Both the position numbers and the translations under genes were made by a program. A model generated the notes under the pieces. That model ran no database searches. It saw only the letters and a list, made by a program, of their open reading frames with translations, and was not told the origin of the DNA. Shown piece by piece: positions 1 to 8,632 of a DNA stretch of 64,000 bases; the stretch's first letter is position 1, and every line of letters begins with the position of its first letter. The stretch comes from Acidobacteriota bacterium (lineage in GTDB: Bacteria > Acidobacteriota > Aminicenantia > Aminicenantales > Saccharicenantaceae), in contig JAKLEN010000002.1 in NCBI GenBank assembly GCA_022711665.1, positions 186,001 through 250,000 on the forward strand, given 5' to 3'.

Positions 1-482
1 AACTCCGCCGTATAGACGAGGAAGCCGCCGCTGCCGCCGTATTGGAAGTCGACGTAAAGCGTGGGCCGGCCGGAAGCGGCGACCGTCTGGACGACCCGGT
101 TCCAGCAGTTGAGCTGGACGACGACGTAGCCGTCCGGCGGCGCGGCGGCGTCGCCGGCCAGGATCTTCCGAGCCTCCTCCTCGCCCTTGGCCATGGACGT
201 CAGGAACTCCCAGCCCGGGAAGGCTCGGCGCAGGGCCGCCGCGGTCCGGTCCATGACCGGCCGGAAGTCGAAGCCGACGTTGGGCCAGTCGGGGCCGGGC
301 TGGACGACTGCATGGAGAGCGTAGACGATCCTGATCCGGAGCTTCTCCGTCTTCGAGCAGGCCTGGAAGAGGCCGGCCGGCGCGAGGACGCCCAAGGCTC
401 CGGCCGAGGCGGCCGTCGTCAGGAAGCGCCGCCGGCTCAAGGGGCAGCCGGGGCAGCCGGTCCCGCGGTGTTTCGTGTTCAT
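1..482 (-). CDS. Tat-exported protein, possibly a lipoprotein (3' end outside window)
   Basis: This reading frame on the minus strand is open from an ATG at 482-480 to the window edge (about 160 codons). AAGGAGG lies a few bases upstream of the ATG. Residues 16-21 read SRRRFL, a twin-arginine motif, followed by an Ala/Gly-rich hydrophobic stretch and a Cys in the context LFQAC, so a Tat-exported lipoprotein is possible although the lipobox is imperfect. The mature part (from about residue 45) has alternating hydrophobic strands and helices, for example YVVVQLNCWNR and PTLYVDFQYGG. This suggests an alpha/beta fold such as a sugar isomerase-like domain, but the family is not recognised. It is divergent from another Tat-exported sugar-isomerase-like protein, so a shared carbohydrate role is possible. 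Confidence 0.7.
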   Translation of the reverse strand, partial: MNTKHRGTGCPGCPLSRRRFLTTAASAGALGVLAPAGLFQACSKTEKLRIRIVYALHAVVQPGPDWPNVGFDFRPVMDRTAAALRRAFPGWEFLTSMAKGEEEARKILAGDAAAPPDGYVVVQLNCWNRVVQTVAASGRPTLYVDFQYGGSGGFLVYTAE

Positions 483-571
483 CGGGCCTCCTTCGTTCGT
501 GGGGCGATCGGGCCGGCCGCGGGCGCCGGGCCGATGCTAAATCAGGGTCCGCGGGGTTGTCAACGGGAGAA

Positions 572-601
572 TTGACCGGGCCGGGAAAAAGCCGTTATAG
601 T
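572..601 (+). promoter_or_regulatory. Sigma-70-like promoter, possibly giving a leaderless mRNA
   Basis: TTGACC at 572-577 and TATAGT at 596-601 are separated by 18 bp. The predicted transcription start falls within a few bases of the ATG at 608, and no Shine-Dalgarno sequence lies between them, so the mRNA may be leaderless. Confidence 0.5.
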
Positions 602-607
602 GCCTCC

Positions 608-1456
608 ATGAGCAGCCTGACCAGACGGGGATTTCTCGGGAGCTCGCTGGCCGCGGCGGCCGCGCTCGGCGGAGCGGCGGCGGAAAGGGGCGGAGGGCGG
701 CCGGGCGGGCCGGCGCCGGGGCCGCGGTTCGAGCTCGGCCTGGCCTCCTACACCTGCCGCGAATTCGACCTCGACGCGACACTGGCGATGGCCCGCCGTG
801 TGGGCCTCGGCCGCATCGCCTTGAAGGACATGCACCTGCCGCTCGACAGCCCGGACGAAGCCATCCGGACGGTTATCGCCAAAACCCGGGCCGCGGGCCT
901 CGTCCCCTACGGCTGCGGCGTCGTCTACATGGCCAGCGAGGCCGAGGTCGACCGGGCCTTCGCCTACGCCCGGACGGGCGGCTTCGAGATCATCATCGGC
1001 GTGCCGGAGCACGCCCTCCTCGACCGGGTCGAGCGGCGGGTCCGCGAAACGGGCATCCGGCTAGCCATCCACAACCACGGCCCGGGCGACCTCCGCTACC
1101 CGACGCCGGGATCGGTCCTGGAGCGTATCGCCGCCCGGGACCCGCGGATCGGCGTCTGCTTCGATGCCGGCCACTGCGCCCGGGCCGGGCTCGACCCTTC
1201 GGCCGAGGCCGTCCGCTGCGGTCCGCGCCTCCTCGACGTCCATATGAAGGACGTTTCCGCGGCCACGACCGAGGGCGGCGCGGTCGAAGTCGGCCGTGGC
1301 GTCATCAACATCCCCGGCCTGCTCCGCGCCCTGGCGGAGATCGGCTACGCCGGAACGCTGGCCTTCGAGCACGAGAAGGACGGCCGGGACCCGCTCCCCG
1401 GCCTGGCCGAGTCCGTCGGCTATGTCCGCGGGGCCGCGGCCGCCCTGAAGCTCTGA
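608..1456 (+). CDS. Tat-exported sugar phosphate isomerase/epimerase (xylose isomerase-like TIM barrel)
   Basis: The protein has 282 residues. The frame is open further upstream, but ATG 608 puts the Tat motif TRRGFLG at residues 5-11, followed by an Ala-rich hydrophobic core, as expected for an exported protein. The mature part matches the AP-endonuclease-2/xylose isomerase-like TIM barrel family: an early FELGLASYTCRE strand, LAIHNHGPGD (metal-ligand His region), GVCFDAGH, LLDVHMKD and a late LAFEHEKD segment supplying acidic metal ligands. It probably acts on a sugar or sugar derivative outside the cytoplasm. The substrate cannot be told from sequence. It diverges from another Tat-exported protein. 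Confidence 0.85.
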   Translation: MSSLTRRGFLGSSLAAAAALGGAAAERGGGRPGGPAPGPRFELGLASYTCREFDLDATLAMARRVGLGRIALKDMHLPLDSPDEAIRTVIAKTRAAGLVPYGCGVVYMASEAEVDRAFAYARTGGFEIIIGVPEHALLDRVERRVRETGIRLAIHNHGPGDLRYPTPGSVLERIAARDPRIGVCFDAGHCARAGLDPSAEAVRCGPRLLDVHMKDVSAATTEGGAVEVGRGVINIPGLLRALAEIGYAGTLAFEHEKDGRDPLPGLAESVGYVRGAAAALKL

Positions 1457-1485
1457 GGCCCGGGCTTCCCCGCCCGGACCCCGGG

Positions 1486-1494
1486 TGGTACAAT
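1486..1494 (+). promoter_or_regulatory. Extended -10 promoter for the GWxTD gene
   Basis: TGGTACAAT is a TGn-extended -10 element located 28 bp before the ATG at 1522. No convincing -35 hexamer is present. A GGAGGAG ribosome binding site lies between the two. Confidence 0.4.
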
Positions 1495-1521
1495 GGCGGC
1501 GGAAAGGGTCAGGAGGAGACG

Positions 1522-2472
1522 ATGAAGGCGAACCTTCCCATCCGCGTCCTGTCCGCGGCCCTCGGCCTGACGGCGCTCGCCGCGGCGGCCCTGCCCGGGG
1601 CCAAGCCCAAGCTCGATCCCGAGAGCCGGAAGTTCTATGCCACCGCCCATCTCATCATGACCAAGGAAGAATCCAGGATCTGGGCGCGGCTGCCGGACGC
1701 GGCGAGCCGCCGTGAGTTCGTCGCCGACTTCTGGCTCAAGCGCGATCCCGACCCGGCCACGCCGGAGAACGAGTTCCGCAAGGAGTTCGAGGCCCGCGTC
1801 GCCTATGTCAACAAGCGGTTCAACAAGGAAGGCGGCCCCGGCTACAACACCGACCGCGGCCGCGTCTATATCTTCATGGGCCCGCCGGACAAGATCGATG
1901 AGTACAACCCGGATTACAGCACCTCCATCCGCGGCTTCACCGACATCTGGGTCTATTACGGCCGCCAGATGGCCGTGGTCTTCGCCGACGAGCGGGGCGA
2001 CGGCAGGTTCCGCATCGTCAAGACGGAGGGCGACTTCTTCGGGGCCATGGACCTGATGAAGCTCGGCCGCCGGGCCGGGCCCGACGACGCCTTCGCCAGT
2101 CCGTTCGTCAAGTTCGAGACGGTCTACGACCCCGGCGCCCGGGAGATCGTGGTCCGCTTTCCGGCCGCGAGCCTGATGTTCCGGGAGAACGAGGACGGCC
2201 TCCAGGAGGTCGACCTCCGCTTCCTCATCTATATCTACCCCGGCGGTGGAACGGCCAAGCGGACCTTCTCCGAGGCCCGCCGGGTCGCGCTGACGGGCGC
2301 CGAGCTCGGAGCCCGCAAGACCGTCGAGCTCCGGTTCGCCCAGCCTTTGGAGCCCGGCCCGAACACCGTCGACGTCATCGTCATGGGCCAGGGCGAGCGG
2401 GGCGGCAAGCTCCGGCAGATCTTCGAGATCAAGGTCCCGGCCGGGGCGCCGGATGCCGCGCCCTCGGATTGA
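1522..2472 (+). CDS. Exported GWxTD domain-containing protein
   Basis: The protein has 316 residues. Residues 1-26 form a signal peptide ending near ALPGA. The region from about residue 34 to 135 carries the pattern of the GWxTD domain: KFYATAHLIMTKEE, DFWLKRDPDP, and the signature around 105-122 (GPGYNTDRGRVYIFMGPPD), in which Tyr replaces the usual Trp. The family is widespread in Acidobacteriota, Aminicenantes and Bacteroidota and is of unknown biochemical function, probably periplasmic or outer-membrane associated. The C-terminal half (about 190-310) is predicted beta-rich. Start chosen from the GGAGGAG site and the signal peptide. A promoter for the next operon overlaps its stop codon. 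Confidence 0.85.
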   Translation: MKANLPIRVLSAALGLTALAAAALPGAKPKLDPESRKFYATAHLIMTKEESRIWARLPDAASRREFVADFWLKRDPDPATPENEFRKEFEARVAYVNKRFNKEGGPGYNTDRGRVYIFMGPPDKIDEYNPDYSTSIRGFTDIWVYYGRQMAVVFADERGDGRFRIVKTEGDFFGAMDLMKLGRRAGPDDAFASPFVKFETVYDPGAREIVVRFPAASLMFRENEDGLQEVDLRFLIYIYPGGGTAKRTFSEARRVALTGAELGARKTVELRFAQPLEPGPNTVDVIVMGQGERGGKLRQIFEIKVPAGAPDAAPSD

Positions 2473-2497
2473 CATCCCCCCGAAGCTCCGATAAACT
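2469..2497 (+). promoter_or_regulatory. Sigma-70-like promoter for the DUF47-pit operon
   Basis: TTGACA (2469-2474), a 17-bp spacer and TAAACT (2492-2497). The -35 overlaps the TGA stop of the upstream gene. The ATG of the DUF47 gene is 27 bp beyond the -10. Confidence 0.5.
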
Positions 2498-2523
2498 GGG
2501 CGACTCGGATAGAAAAAGCCGCC

Positions 2524-3150
2524 ATGAAAGTCCATCTCTTTCCCAAGGATCACAAGTTCTTCGACCTCTTCCGGGAGGACGCCGCCAACCTGCGCGAAGG
2601 CGCCCTGGCCCTGCAGGACCTCGTCGACCACTACGAGGACGTCGAAGGCAAGTACCAGCGCATCAAGGCCATCGAGCACCAGGGCGACAACCTCACCCAC
2701 CTGCTCTTCACCCGGCTGCGGGACACCTTCGTCACGCCGCTCGAGCGGGAGGACATCCACGACCTGTCCAGCGGCCTGGACGACGTCCTCGATTGCATCG
2801 AGGGCGTGGCCAGCCGGATGTGGACCTACAAGCTGGAGAAGCCGACGCCCGACATCAAGCGGCTCGTCGACATCATCGTCAAGGCCGTCGACCAGATCTT
2901 CGAGGCCGTCGACCACCTCGAATCGCTGGGCCGCGTCCACGATTTTTGCCAGCAGATCAACCTCCTCGAATACGAGGCCGACGTCATCTGCCGCGAGGCC
3001 ATCGCTGATCTCTTCGCCAAGGCGGAAACGCCCGCCGAGCTCAAGAACCTGATCATGCTCAAGGAGATCTACTCCCGGCTCGAGATCGCCGCCGACCGCT
3101 GCGAGGACGTGGCTAACGTCATCGAAGAGATCATCGTCAAATCGACCTGA
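2524..3150 (+). CDS. DUF47 family PhoU-like protein, phosphate transport accessory
   Basis: The protein has 208 residues, normal for DUF47 (TIGR00153 type). It is a soluble all-helical protein with recurring acidic/hydrophobic helices such as FFDLFREDAANL, IKAIEHQGDNLTHLLF and EADVICREAIADLF, the E/DxxxD metal-binding pattern typical of PhoU-like three-helix bundles. Members are usually encoded next to Pit phosphate transporters and are thought to modulate them. Here the pit gene starts 5 bp after the stop, so the two are almost certainly cotranscribed. Function in phosphate uptake control is inferred from family and context. Confidence 0.9.
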   Translation: MKVHLFPKDHKFFDLFREDAANLREGALALQDLVDHYEDVEGKYQRIKAIEHQGDNLTHLLFTRLRDTFVTPLEREDIHDLSSGLDDVLDCIEGVASRMWTYKLEKPTPDIKRLVDIIVKAVDQIFEAVDHLESLGRVHDFCQQINLLEYEADVICREAIADLFAKAETPAELKNLIMLKEIYSRLEIAADRCEDVANVIEEIIVKST

Positions 3151-3155
3151 TCTCC

Positions 3156-4163
3156 ATGGCCGCCGCCACCCTCTTCGTCGTCTTCATCATCCTGGTCGCG
3201 TTGGCCTTCGACTTCACCAACGGCATGCACGACGCGGCCAACTCTATCGCCACGGTCGTGTCGACGCGGGTCCTGACGCCGCGCCAGGCCGTCATCTGGG
3301 CGGCCTTCTTCAACTTCATCGCCTTCCTCATCTTCGGCACGCGCGTCGCCCACACGATCGGCGCGGGCATGATCAACCTCTCGGTCGTCACCCCGACGGT
3401 CATCTTCGCCGCCCTGCTCGGGGCCATCGGCTGGAACCTGTTCACCTGGTACATGGGCCTGCCGACGAGCTCCTCCCACGCCCTGATCGGCGGCTACGCC
3501 GGCGCGGCCATCGTCAAGGCCGGCCCGCAGGTCATCATCGCCGCAGGCTGGGTCAAGACGGTCCTGTTCATCTTCATCGCCCCCCTGATCGGCCTGCTCC
3601 TCGGCGTCCTCTTCATCACCGTCACGACCTGGGTCGTCCGGGGGAGGAACCCGACCCGGATCAATAAGGCCGCCCGCAGGCTCCAGCTCCTGTCGGCCGC
3701 CCTGTACAGCCTCGGCCACGGCGGCAACGACGCCCAGAAGACCATGGGCATCATCGCCAGCTTGATCTACGCCGCCGGCTGGATCAAGACCTTCCACATC
3801 CCGCTCTGGATCGTCCTCTCGGCCCAGGCGGCGATCGCGCTGGGGACCCTCTCCGGCGGCTGGCGCATCGTCAAGACCATGGGCCAGAAGATCACCAAGC
3901 TCCGGCCGATCGACGGCTTCTGCGCCGAGACGGCCAGCGCCATCAGCATCTTTTTTGCCACCCACGCCGGCGTCCCGGTCAGCACGACCCACGTCATCAC
4001 CGGGGCCATCTCGGGCGTCGGCGCGGCCAAGCGCCTGACCGCTGTCCGCTGGGGCGTGACCCTGAGGATCGTCTGGGCCTGGCTCTTCACCATCCCCGGC
4101 GCCGCCCTGGCCGGGGGGCTTTTCTATTTCCTGATCAACCTCGTCGATAAGCATATCTTCTAG
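3156..4163 (+). CDS. pit: Inorganic phosphate transporter, PiT family
   Basis: The protein has 335 residues and about ten predicted membrane segments. Both halves carry the duplicated PiT signature: FTNGMHDAANSIATVV near the N-terminus and GGNDAQKTMGI in the middle, with GLPTSSSHALIGG and GVPVSTTHVITGA as the paired phosphate/cation site segments. It catalyses cation-coupled uptake of phosphate or metal-phosphate across the inner membrane. It follows the DUF47 gene by 5 bp, the usual DUF47-Pit module. Confidence 0.94.
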   Translation: MAAATLFVVFIILVALAFDFTNGMHDAANSIATVVSTRVLTPRQAVIWAAFFNFIAFLIFGTRVAHTIGAGMINLSVVTPTVIFAALLGAIGWNLFTWYMGLPTSSSHALIGGYAGAAIVKAGPQVIIAAGWVKTVLFIFIAPLIGLLLGVLFITVTTWVVRGRNPTRINKAARRLQLLSAALYSLGHGGNDAQKTMGIIASLIYAAGWIKTFHIPLWIVLSAQAAIALGTLSGGWRIVKTMGQKITKLRPIDGFCAETASAISIFFATHAGVPVSTTHVITGAISGVGAAKRLTAVRWGVTLRIVWAWLFTIPGAALAGGLFYFLINLVDKHIF

Positions 4164-4177
4164 GAGACGCGACGGTC

Positions 4178-4690
4178 GTGCGACAAGCGATCCGCCTGGC
4201 CGCGTTCCTGGCCGCCGGCTGGGCCGCCCTGGCCGCGGCGGCCGCGGGAGCCGAGGCCGCTTTGCGGGCCCGGGACGTGCTGCCGGACGAGGGCCTCGTC
4301 GCCGGGAGCCTGGCCGTCCTCCGGGGGCCGAAGGACCTCGACGCCCATTATTACCTGGCCGACGAGGCCGTGCTCGGGCTCGGCCGGAAGACCGACGCGG
4401 TCTTGGCCCGCTACCGGACCGAGGCCGGGGAAGCGCTACTGCTCGTCGCCGTCTATCCGTCGTCAGGCGAGGCCAGCCACGTTTACGGTCGGTTCGGCCG
4501 GGACTTCTTCTCCGGATCGTTCGACCCGGCCCGGCCGCGGGTCGTCGAAGCCGTCGAATCGGGCGACTGGGCCGGGGCCGCCCGCCGCGGCCGGGTCCTG
4601 ATCGTCGTCCTCGAGGCGCCGGACCGGCCGTCCTGCGACGGCCTGCTTCTCCGCGCCGAAGCCAGGGCCCCCGCCATCCCAACCAGTTGA
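4178..4690 (+). CDS. Exported hypothetical protein (DUF6599-like pattern)
   Basis: The protein has 170 residues from a GTG start at 4178, supported by AGGAGA 15 bp upstream and by an N-terminal signal sequence (residues 1-26, Ala-rich). The mature part reads VLPDEGLVAGSLAVLRGP, DLDAHYYLADEAVLGLGR, then EALLLVAVYPSSGEASHVYGRF, resembling the exported DUF6599 family seen in Acidobacteriota-like genomes. I recall this pattern but could not verify it. Function unknown. It starts 14 bp after pit, so it may share that transcript. Confidence 0.65.
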   Translation: MRQAIRLAAFLAAGWAALAAAAAGAEAALRARDVLPDEGLVAGSLAVLRGPKDLDAHYYLADEAVLGLGRKTDAVLARYRTEAGEALLLVAVYPSSGEASHVYGRFGRDFFSGSFDPARPRVVEAVESGDWAGAARRGRVLIVVLEAPDRPSCDGLLLRAEARAPAIPTS

Positions 4691-4725
4691 CCCGGAGCGC
4701 CGCTCCGGCCGAAGGAGGATCCCGC

Positions 4726-6093
4726 ATGACCGACGCCGCGACCGCCAAGCCGAAATTCCCGGCCACGTTCTGGACGGCCAACACCATCGAGCTCTTCGAG
4801 CGGGCCGCCTATTACTCCATGGCCTCCTTCATGGTCATCTACCTGAAGGAATCCCTGGGCATGTCCCCGAGCTTCGCCACCTTCCTCAACGGCTCCCTCC
4901 TCTGGGGCATCATCTACTTCATGCCCATCCTGTCCGGGACCCTGGCCGACAAGTTCGGGTTCAAGCGCTCGCTCTCGGTGGCCTTCGTCCTCATCTCGAT
5001 CGGCTACTTCATCATGGGCAACGTCCAGCGCCTCTGGCCGGGTCTCGTCGGCCGGGGCGCGGCCGAGGCCGTCGACTTCACGGTGCCGGTCGTCCTGGGG
5101 ATCGTCCTCATCGGCCTCGGCGGCTCGATCGTCAAGCCCTGCATCGCCGGAACGGTCCAGAAGACGGCCGGGACCCGGGCCACCCTGGCCTTCGGCGTCT
5201 TCTACATGGTCATCAACATCGGCTCGATCACCGGCCGCAGCGTTTCCTACTTCATCCGGACGAGCCTCGGCATCCCGGCCATCTTCACCTACGCCGCGAC
5301 GGCCTTCGCCCTGATCGGGCTCGTCGTCACCCTGTTCATCTACCGGGAGCCGGAATACGTCCGCGACGGCCTCAAGGACGGCCAGGAGGTCAAGAAGAGG
5401 ACCCTGGGCCAGGCCCTCGGCGGCATCTTCGTCGTCCTGGGCAACCTCAAGTTCGTCTTCCTGATCCTGGTCCTGGGCCTGTTCTGGTTCCTCTACATCC
5501 AGCTCTACAACCTCATGCCCCTGTTCATGCGCTTCGTCGACCCGGACGCGCCGATGGAGCTCTACACCCTGGCCAACCCGGTCATGATCGTCTGTTTCCA
5601 GCTCCTGATCACCCGGCTGGCTAGGCGCTGGCTGCCGGTCAAGTCGATCATGATCGGGGCGATCGTCGTGACCCTGGGCATGCTGGTCAACGTGCTGCCG
5701 CCGCTTCTCTCCGCCGACGCCCACGCCAAGACCAGCCTGGCCGGGCTGAGCCTGCCGGTCGCCGGGATCTTCATGATCATTTCCATCGCCTCGATGGCCG
5801 TCGGCGAGATGATGGCCTCGCCGCGCATCTACGAGTATATCGGGGCCATCGCGCCCAAGGGGCAGGAGGGGCTGTACCTGGGCTATTCGAACCTGCCGAT
5901 CGCCCTGGCCAGCATCGTCGGCGGACCGATCGGCGGACGGCTGTTCGAGCGCTACGTCAACACGCCGCTCCAGGAGGGCCGGCCCGTCGACACGGTGACC
6001 ATGTGGCTCATCATCGTCGCCATCGGCGCGCTGTCCGTCGCCGGGCTGTGGATCTACGACCGGGTGGTCGTCAGGCGGCCCCGGCAGGCCTGA
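4726..6093 (+). CDS. POT-family (proton-dependent oligopeptide) MFS transporter
   Basis: The protein has 455 residues. ATG 4726 is preceded by GAAGGAGG at 4711-4718; a longer frame upstream overlaps the previous gene and is unlikely to be translated. The N-terminal segment TIELFERAAYYSMASFMVIYL matches the ELFERFxYYG motif of POT transporters, and the core has about 12-14 hydrophobic helices with the MFS loop LADKFGFKRSL. The family imports di- and tripeptides (some members nitrate or other solutes) with protons. That fits the many secreted peptidases in this window. The substrate is inferred. Confidence 0.85.
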   Translation: MTDAATAKPKFPATFWTANTIELFERAAYYSMASFMVIYLKESLGMSPSFATFLNGSLLWGIIYFMPILSGTLADKFGFKRSLSVAFVLISIGYFIMGNVQRLWPGLVGRGAAEAVDFTVPVVLGIVLIGLGGSIVKPCIAGTVQKTAGTRATLAFGVFYMVINIGSITGRSVSYFIRTSLGIPAIFTYAATAFALIGLVVTLFIYREPEYVRDGLKDGQEVKKRTLGQALGGIFVVLGNLKFVFLILVLGLFWFLYIQLYNLMPLFMRFVDPDAPMELYTLANPVMIVCFQLLITRLARRWLPVKSIMIGAIVVTLGMLVNVLPPLLSADAHAKTSLAGLSLPVAGIFMIISIASMAVGEMMASPRIYEYIGAIAPKGQEGLYLGYSNLPIALASIVGGPIGGRLFERYVNTPLQEGRPVDTVTMWLIIVAIGALSVAGLWIYDRVVVRRPRQA

Positions 6094-6104
6094 GCCGGGC
6101 CGGG

Positions 6105-6323
6105 CTACTTCTTCGGGCCCGCGGGCCCGGTCCCCGGCCTGGCCAGGGTGCCGTTGTCGCAGGGCTCGTCCTCGTCGGCGTTCCGGGCCATCTCGGGATG
6201 GGGGGCCGTGGTGCAGAACGGCAGCGGCTCCATCTCCTTCCGGCAGCAGAGCGGGATGGGTTCCCCCTTGCCGACCGTGACCCGATGGCCGCAGACCGCG
6301 CAGGCGTAAACCAAGCTGGACAT
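6105..6323 (-). CDS. Small desulforedoxin-like metal-ribbon protein
   Basis: The protein has 72 residues. ATG at 6323-6321 is preceded by GGGGAGGA, whereas the longer frame has no such site. The N-terminus YACAVCGHRVTV followed 14 residues after the second Cys by LCCRKEMEPL gives C-x2-C-x14-CC, almost the rubredoxin-type iron site of desulforedoxin and the N-terminal domain of desulfoferrodoxin (C-x2-C-x15-CC). It probably binds one Fe or Zn through four cysteines in the cytoplasm. The acidic tail (about residues 35-72) holds two more Cys and has no recognised fold. It is convergent with the POT gene, 11 bp apart. Confidence 0.75.
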   Translation of the reverse strand: MSSLVYACAVCGHRVTVGKGEPIPLCCRKEMEPLPFCTTAPHPEMARNADEDEPCDNGTLARPGTGPAGPKK

Positions 6324-6419
6324 GACCGTCCTCCCCTTCGTCGACTCGTTGCCCCTCCATTCTAGCATCCGGTCCAAGCCGCCTCAAGCCGCCGGTCCCG
6401 GCCCGGGCCGAAGGCCCGG

Positions 6420-6447
6420 TTGACAGGCGGGAGGGGGTTCCTGTAAG
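6420..6447 (+). promoter_or_regulatory. Sigma-70-like promoter for the Ser/Thr kinase
   Basis: TTGACA (6420-6425), 16 bp, TGTAAG (6442-6447). The ATG of the kinase is 22 bp further on. Confidence 0.45.
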
Positions 6448-6468
6448 GTCTTAGGGAACGGGACCGCG

Positions 6469-8622
6469 ATGATTCCGCAGAAAGACCTCGTCCTCGGCAA
6501 CTACCGCCTCGTCGAGAAGCTCGGCCAAGGCGGCATGGGCGTCGTCTGGAAGGCGCGCGACCTCAAGCTCGACCGCGACGTGGCCGTCAAGTTCCTGCCC
6601 GAGGGCACGGTCGACGATCCCGAACGGCGAACCTTCTTCGAGCGCGAGGCCAAGGCCGTCGCCGCCCTGCGCCACCCCAACATCGTCACCATCTACGCCA
6701 TCGCCGAGGCCGAGGGGGCGACCTTCTTCACCATGGAGCTCGTCGACGGCCAGCCGCTGTCGAAGCTGGTCGAGCCCGGCGGCGTCCCGCTCGACCGCTT
6801 CCTCGAGCTGGCCCTGCCCCTCACCGGCGCCGTGGCCGCCGCCCACGCCCGAGGCATCATCCACCGCGACCTCAAGCCACAGAACATCCTGATCGACGCC
6901 GAGGGCACGGTCAAGATCCTCGACTTCGGACTGGCCCGCATCCTCCCGCCGCTCGCGCGCGTCATCGGCCGCGACGAAGGCACGACGGCCACGCTGGACG
7001 CCGACTTCGCCGGGACGATCGCCTACATGTCGCCCGAACAGCTGCGGAGCCAGCCCCTCGACCATCGCACCGACCTCTTCTCCCTGGGCGTCGTCCTTTT
7101 CGAGTGGGCCACCGGCGCCCTGCCGTTCGCCGGCCGGACCGGTCCGGAGAGGATCGCGGCCGCGCTCAAGGACGAACCCCGCTCGGCCCGCGAGATCAAC
7201 CCCCGCCTGCCCCGGCAGATAGACCGCATCTTCCGCCACTGCCTGGAGAAGGAGCCCCGCTACCGCATGGCCTCGGCCCGGGACCTGCGCGAGGAGCTGG
7301 CCGCGCTGCGCCAGCCCGGGGCGAACGGCCCGGCCGCGGCCCTGCCGTCCATCGCCGTCCTGCCCTTTGCCGACATGAGCCCGGACAGGGACCAGGGCTA
7401 CCTCTGCGACGGCATCGCCGAGGAGATCATCAACGCCCTCTGCCGCGTCCAAGGGCTCCGGGTGGCCTCCCGGACCGGCTCGTTCCAGTTCAAGGACCGG
7501 TCGGCCGATCTCCGCGAGATCGGCAACGTCCTCCGCGTCGACAACGTCCTCGAAGGCAGCGTCCGGAAGTCCGGCCAGCGTCTGCGGATCACGGTCCAGC
7601 TCGTCGAGGCGGCCCGCGGCTTCCATCTCTGGTCGGAGTCCTACGACCGGGAGCTGAGCGACGTCTTCGCCATCCAGCAGGAGATCGCCGGCCACGTCGT
7701 CCGCTCCCTCAGCGTCACCCTCAGCCCGCAGGAGAAGGGCGCCCTGGCCGAGGTCCCGACCAGCCATGTCCAGGCCTACGATTACTACCTGCGCGGCCGG
7801 AGCTTCTATTACCGCTACGGGCGCCACGACATCGAATTCGCCCTGCAGCTCTTCTCCCGGGCGACCGAGCTCGATCCCGGCTACGCCCTGGCCCAGGCCG
7901 GCCAGGCCGACTGCTGGTCCTACATCTATCTCTATGCGGAGCGGACCGATTCCGTCCGCCTCCAGGCCGAGGCCGCCGGCCGGCGGGCCGTCGAGCTGGC
8001 GCCCGAGTCGGCCCAGGCCCAGGCCTCCCTGGCTGCGGCCCTGTCGCTCGGCGACCGCAAGGAGGAGGCCGAGGCCGCCTTCGAAAAGGCCGTCCGCCTC
8101 GACCCGACCCTCTACGAAGCCTGGTATTTCTACGCCCGGCAGGCCTTCGCCGGCGGCGACCTGCCCAAGGCGGCCGCGCTCTACGAGGAGGCCATGCGCG
8201 TCCGGCCCGAGGATTTCTACGCCCCCCTTCTCGTCGCCCAGGTCTACCAGGAGCTCGGCCGGCCCGAGGACGCCCGGGCCGCCCGCCTGCGAGGCGTGGC
8301 CAGCGTCGAGAAGCACGTCGATCTCCACCCCGACGACGCCCGGGCGCTGTACATGGGGGCCAACGGCCTCGTCGCCCTGGGCGAAAAGGCCAGGGGTCTG
8401 GAGTGGGCCCGGCGGGCCCGGCGCATCGACCCCGACGACCCCATGCTCCTCTACAACCTCGGCTGCATCCACGCCCTGGCCGGGGATCTCGAAGAAGCCG
8501 TCGACTGCCTGGAGCGGGCCGCGGCCGGCGGCCTCCTCCAGAAGGGCTGGTACGAGCATGACGGCGACCTCGACCCCCTGCGCGGCCATCCGCGCTTCCA
8601 GGCCCTGCTCGAGAGGATGTGA
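6469..8622 (+). CDS. Serine/threonine protein kinase with TolB/FlgO-like and TPR domains
   Basis: The protein has 717 residues. Residues 10-280 form a Hanks-type kinase with glycine loop [13 protein letters not shown], Lys41 in VAVKFL, catalytic Asp134 in HRDLKPQN and Asp152 in DFGLA. About residues 290-430 match the TolB/FlgO-like module found after kinases and in CadC-like or cyclase proteins ([23 protein letters not shown]). The rest, 430-717, consists of TPR-like helical repeats (for example [32 protein letters not shown]). There is no transmembrane segment, so it is cytoplasmic. This architecture is common in Acidobacteriota. An ABC transporter starts 10 bp downstream, so the operon may link signalling to export. 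Target unknown. Confidence 0.92.
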   Translation: MIPQKDLVLGNYRLVEKLGQGGMGVVWKARDLKLDRDVAVKFLPEGTVDDPERRTFFEREAKAVAALRHPNIVTIYAIAEAEGATFFTMELVDGQPLSKLVEPGGVPLDRFLELALPLTGAVAAAHARGIIHRDLKPQNILIDAEGTVKILDFGLARILPPLARVIGRDEGTTATLDADFAGTIAYMSPEQLRSQPLDHRTDLFSLGVVLFEWATGALPFAGRTGPERIAAALKDEPRSAREINPRLPRQIDRIFRHCLEKEPRYRMASARDLREELAALRQPGANGPAAALPSIAVLPFADMSPDRDQGYLCDGIAEEIINALCRVQGLRVASRTGSFQFKDRSADLREIGNVLRVDNVLEGSVRKSGQRLRITVQLVEAARGFHLWSESYDRELSDVFAIQQEIAGHVVRSLSVTLSPQEKGALAEVPTSHVQAYDYYLRGRSFYYRYGRHDIEFALQLFSRATELDPGYALAQAGQADCWSYIYLYAERTDSVRLQAEAAGRRAVELAPESAQAQASLAAALSLGDRKEEAEAAFEKAVRLDPTLYEAWYFYARQAFAGGDLPKAAALYEEAMRVRPEDFYAPLLVAQVYQELGRPEDARAARLRGVASVEKHVDLHPDDARALYMGANGLVALGEKARGLEWARRARRIDPDDPMLLYNLGCIHALAGDLEEAVDCLERAAAGGLLQKGWYEHDGDLDPLRGHPRFQALLERM

Positions 8623-8632
8623 AGGAGCCGCC

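Noticed and set aside
4687..4725. A start at 4687 for the POT transporter
   Set aside because: It overlaps the previous stop codon and lacks a ribosome site, whereas ATG 4726 has GAAGGAGG at the right distance.
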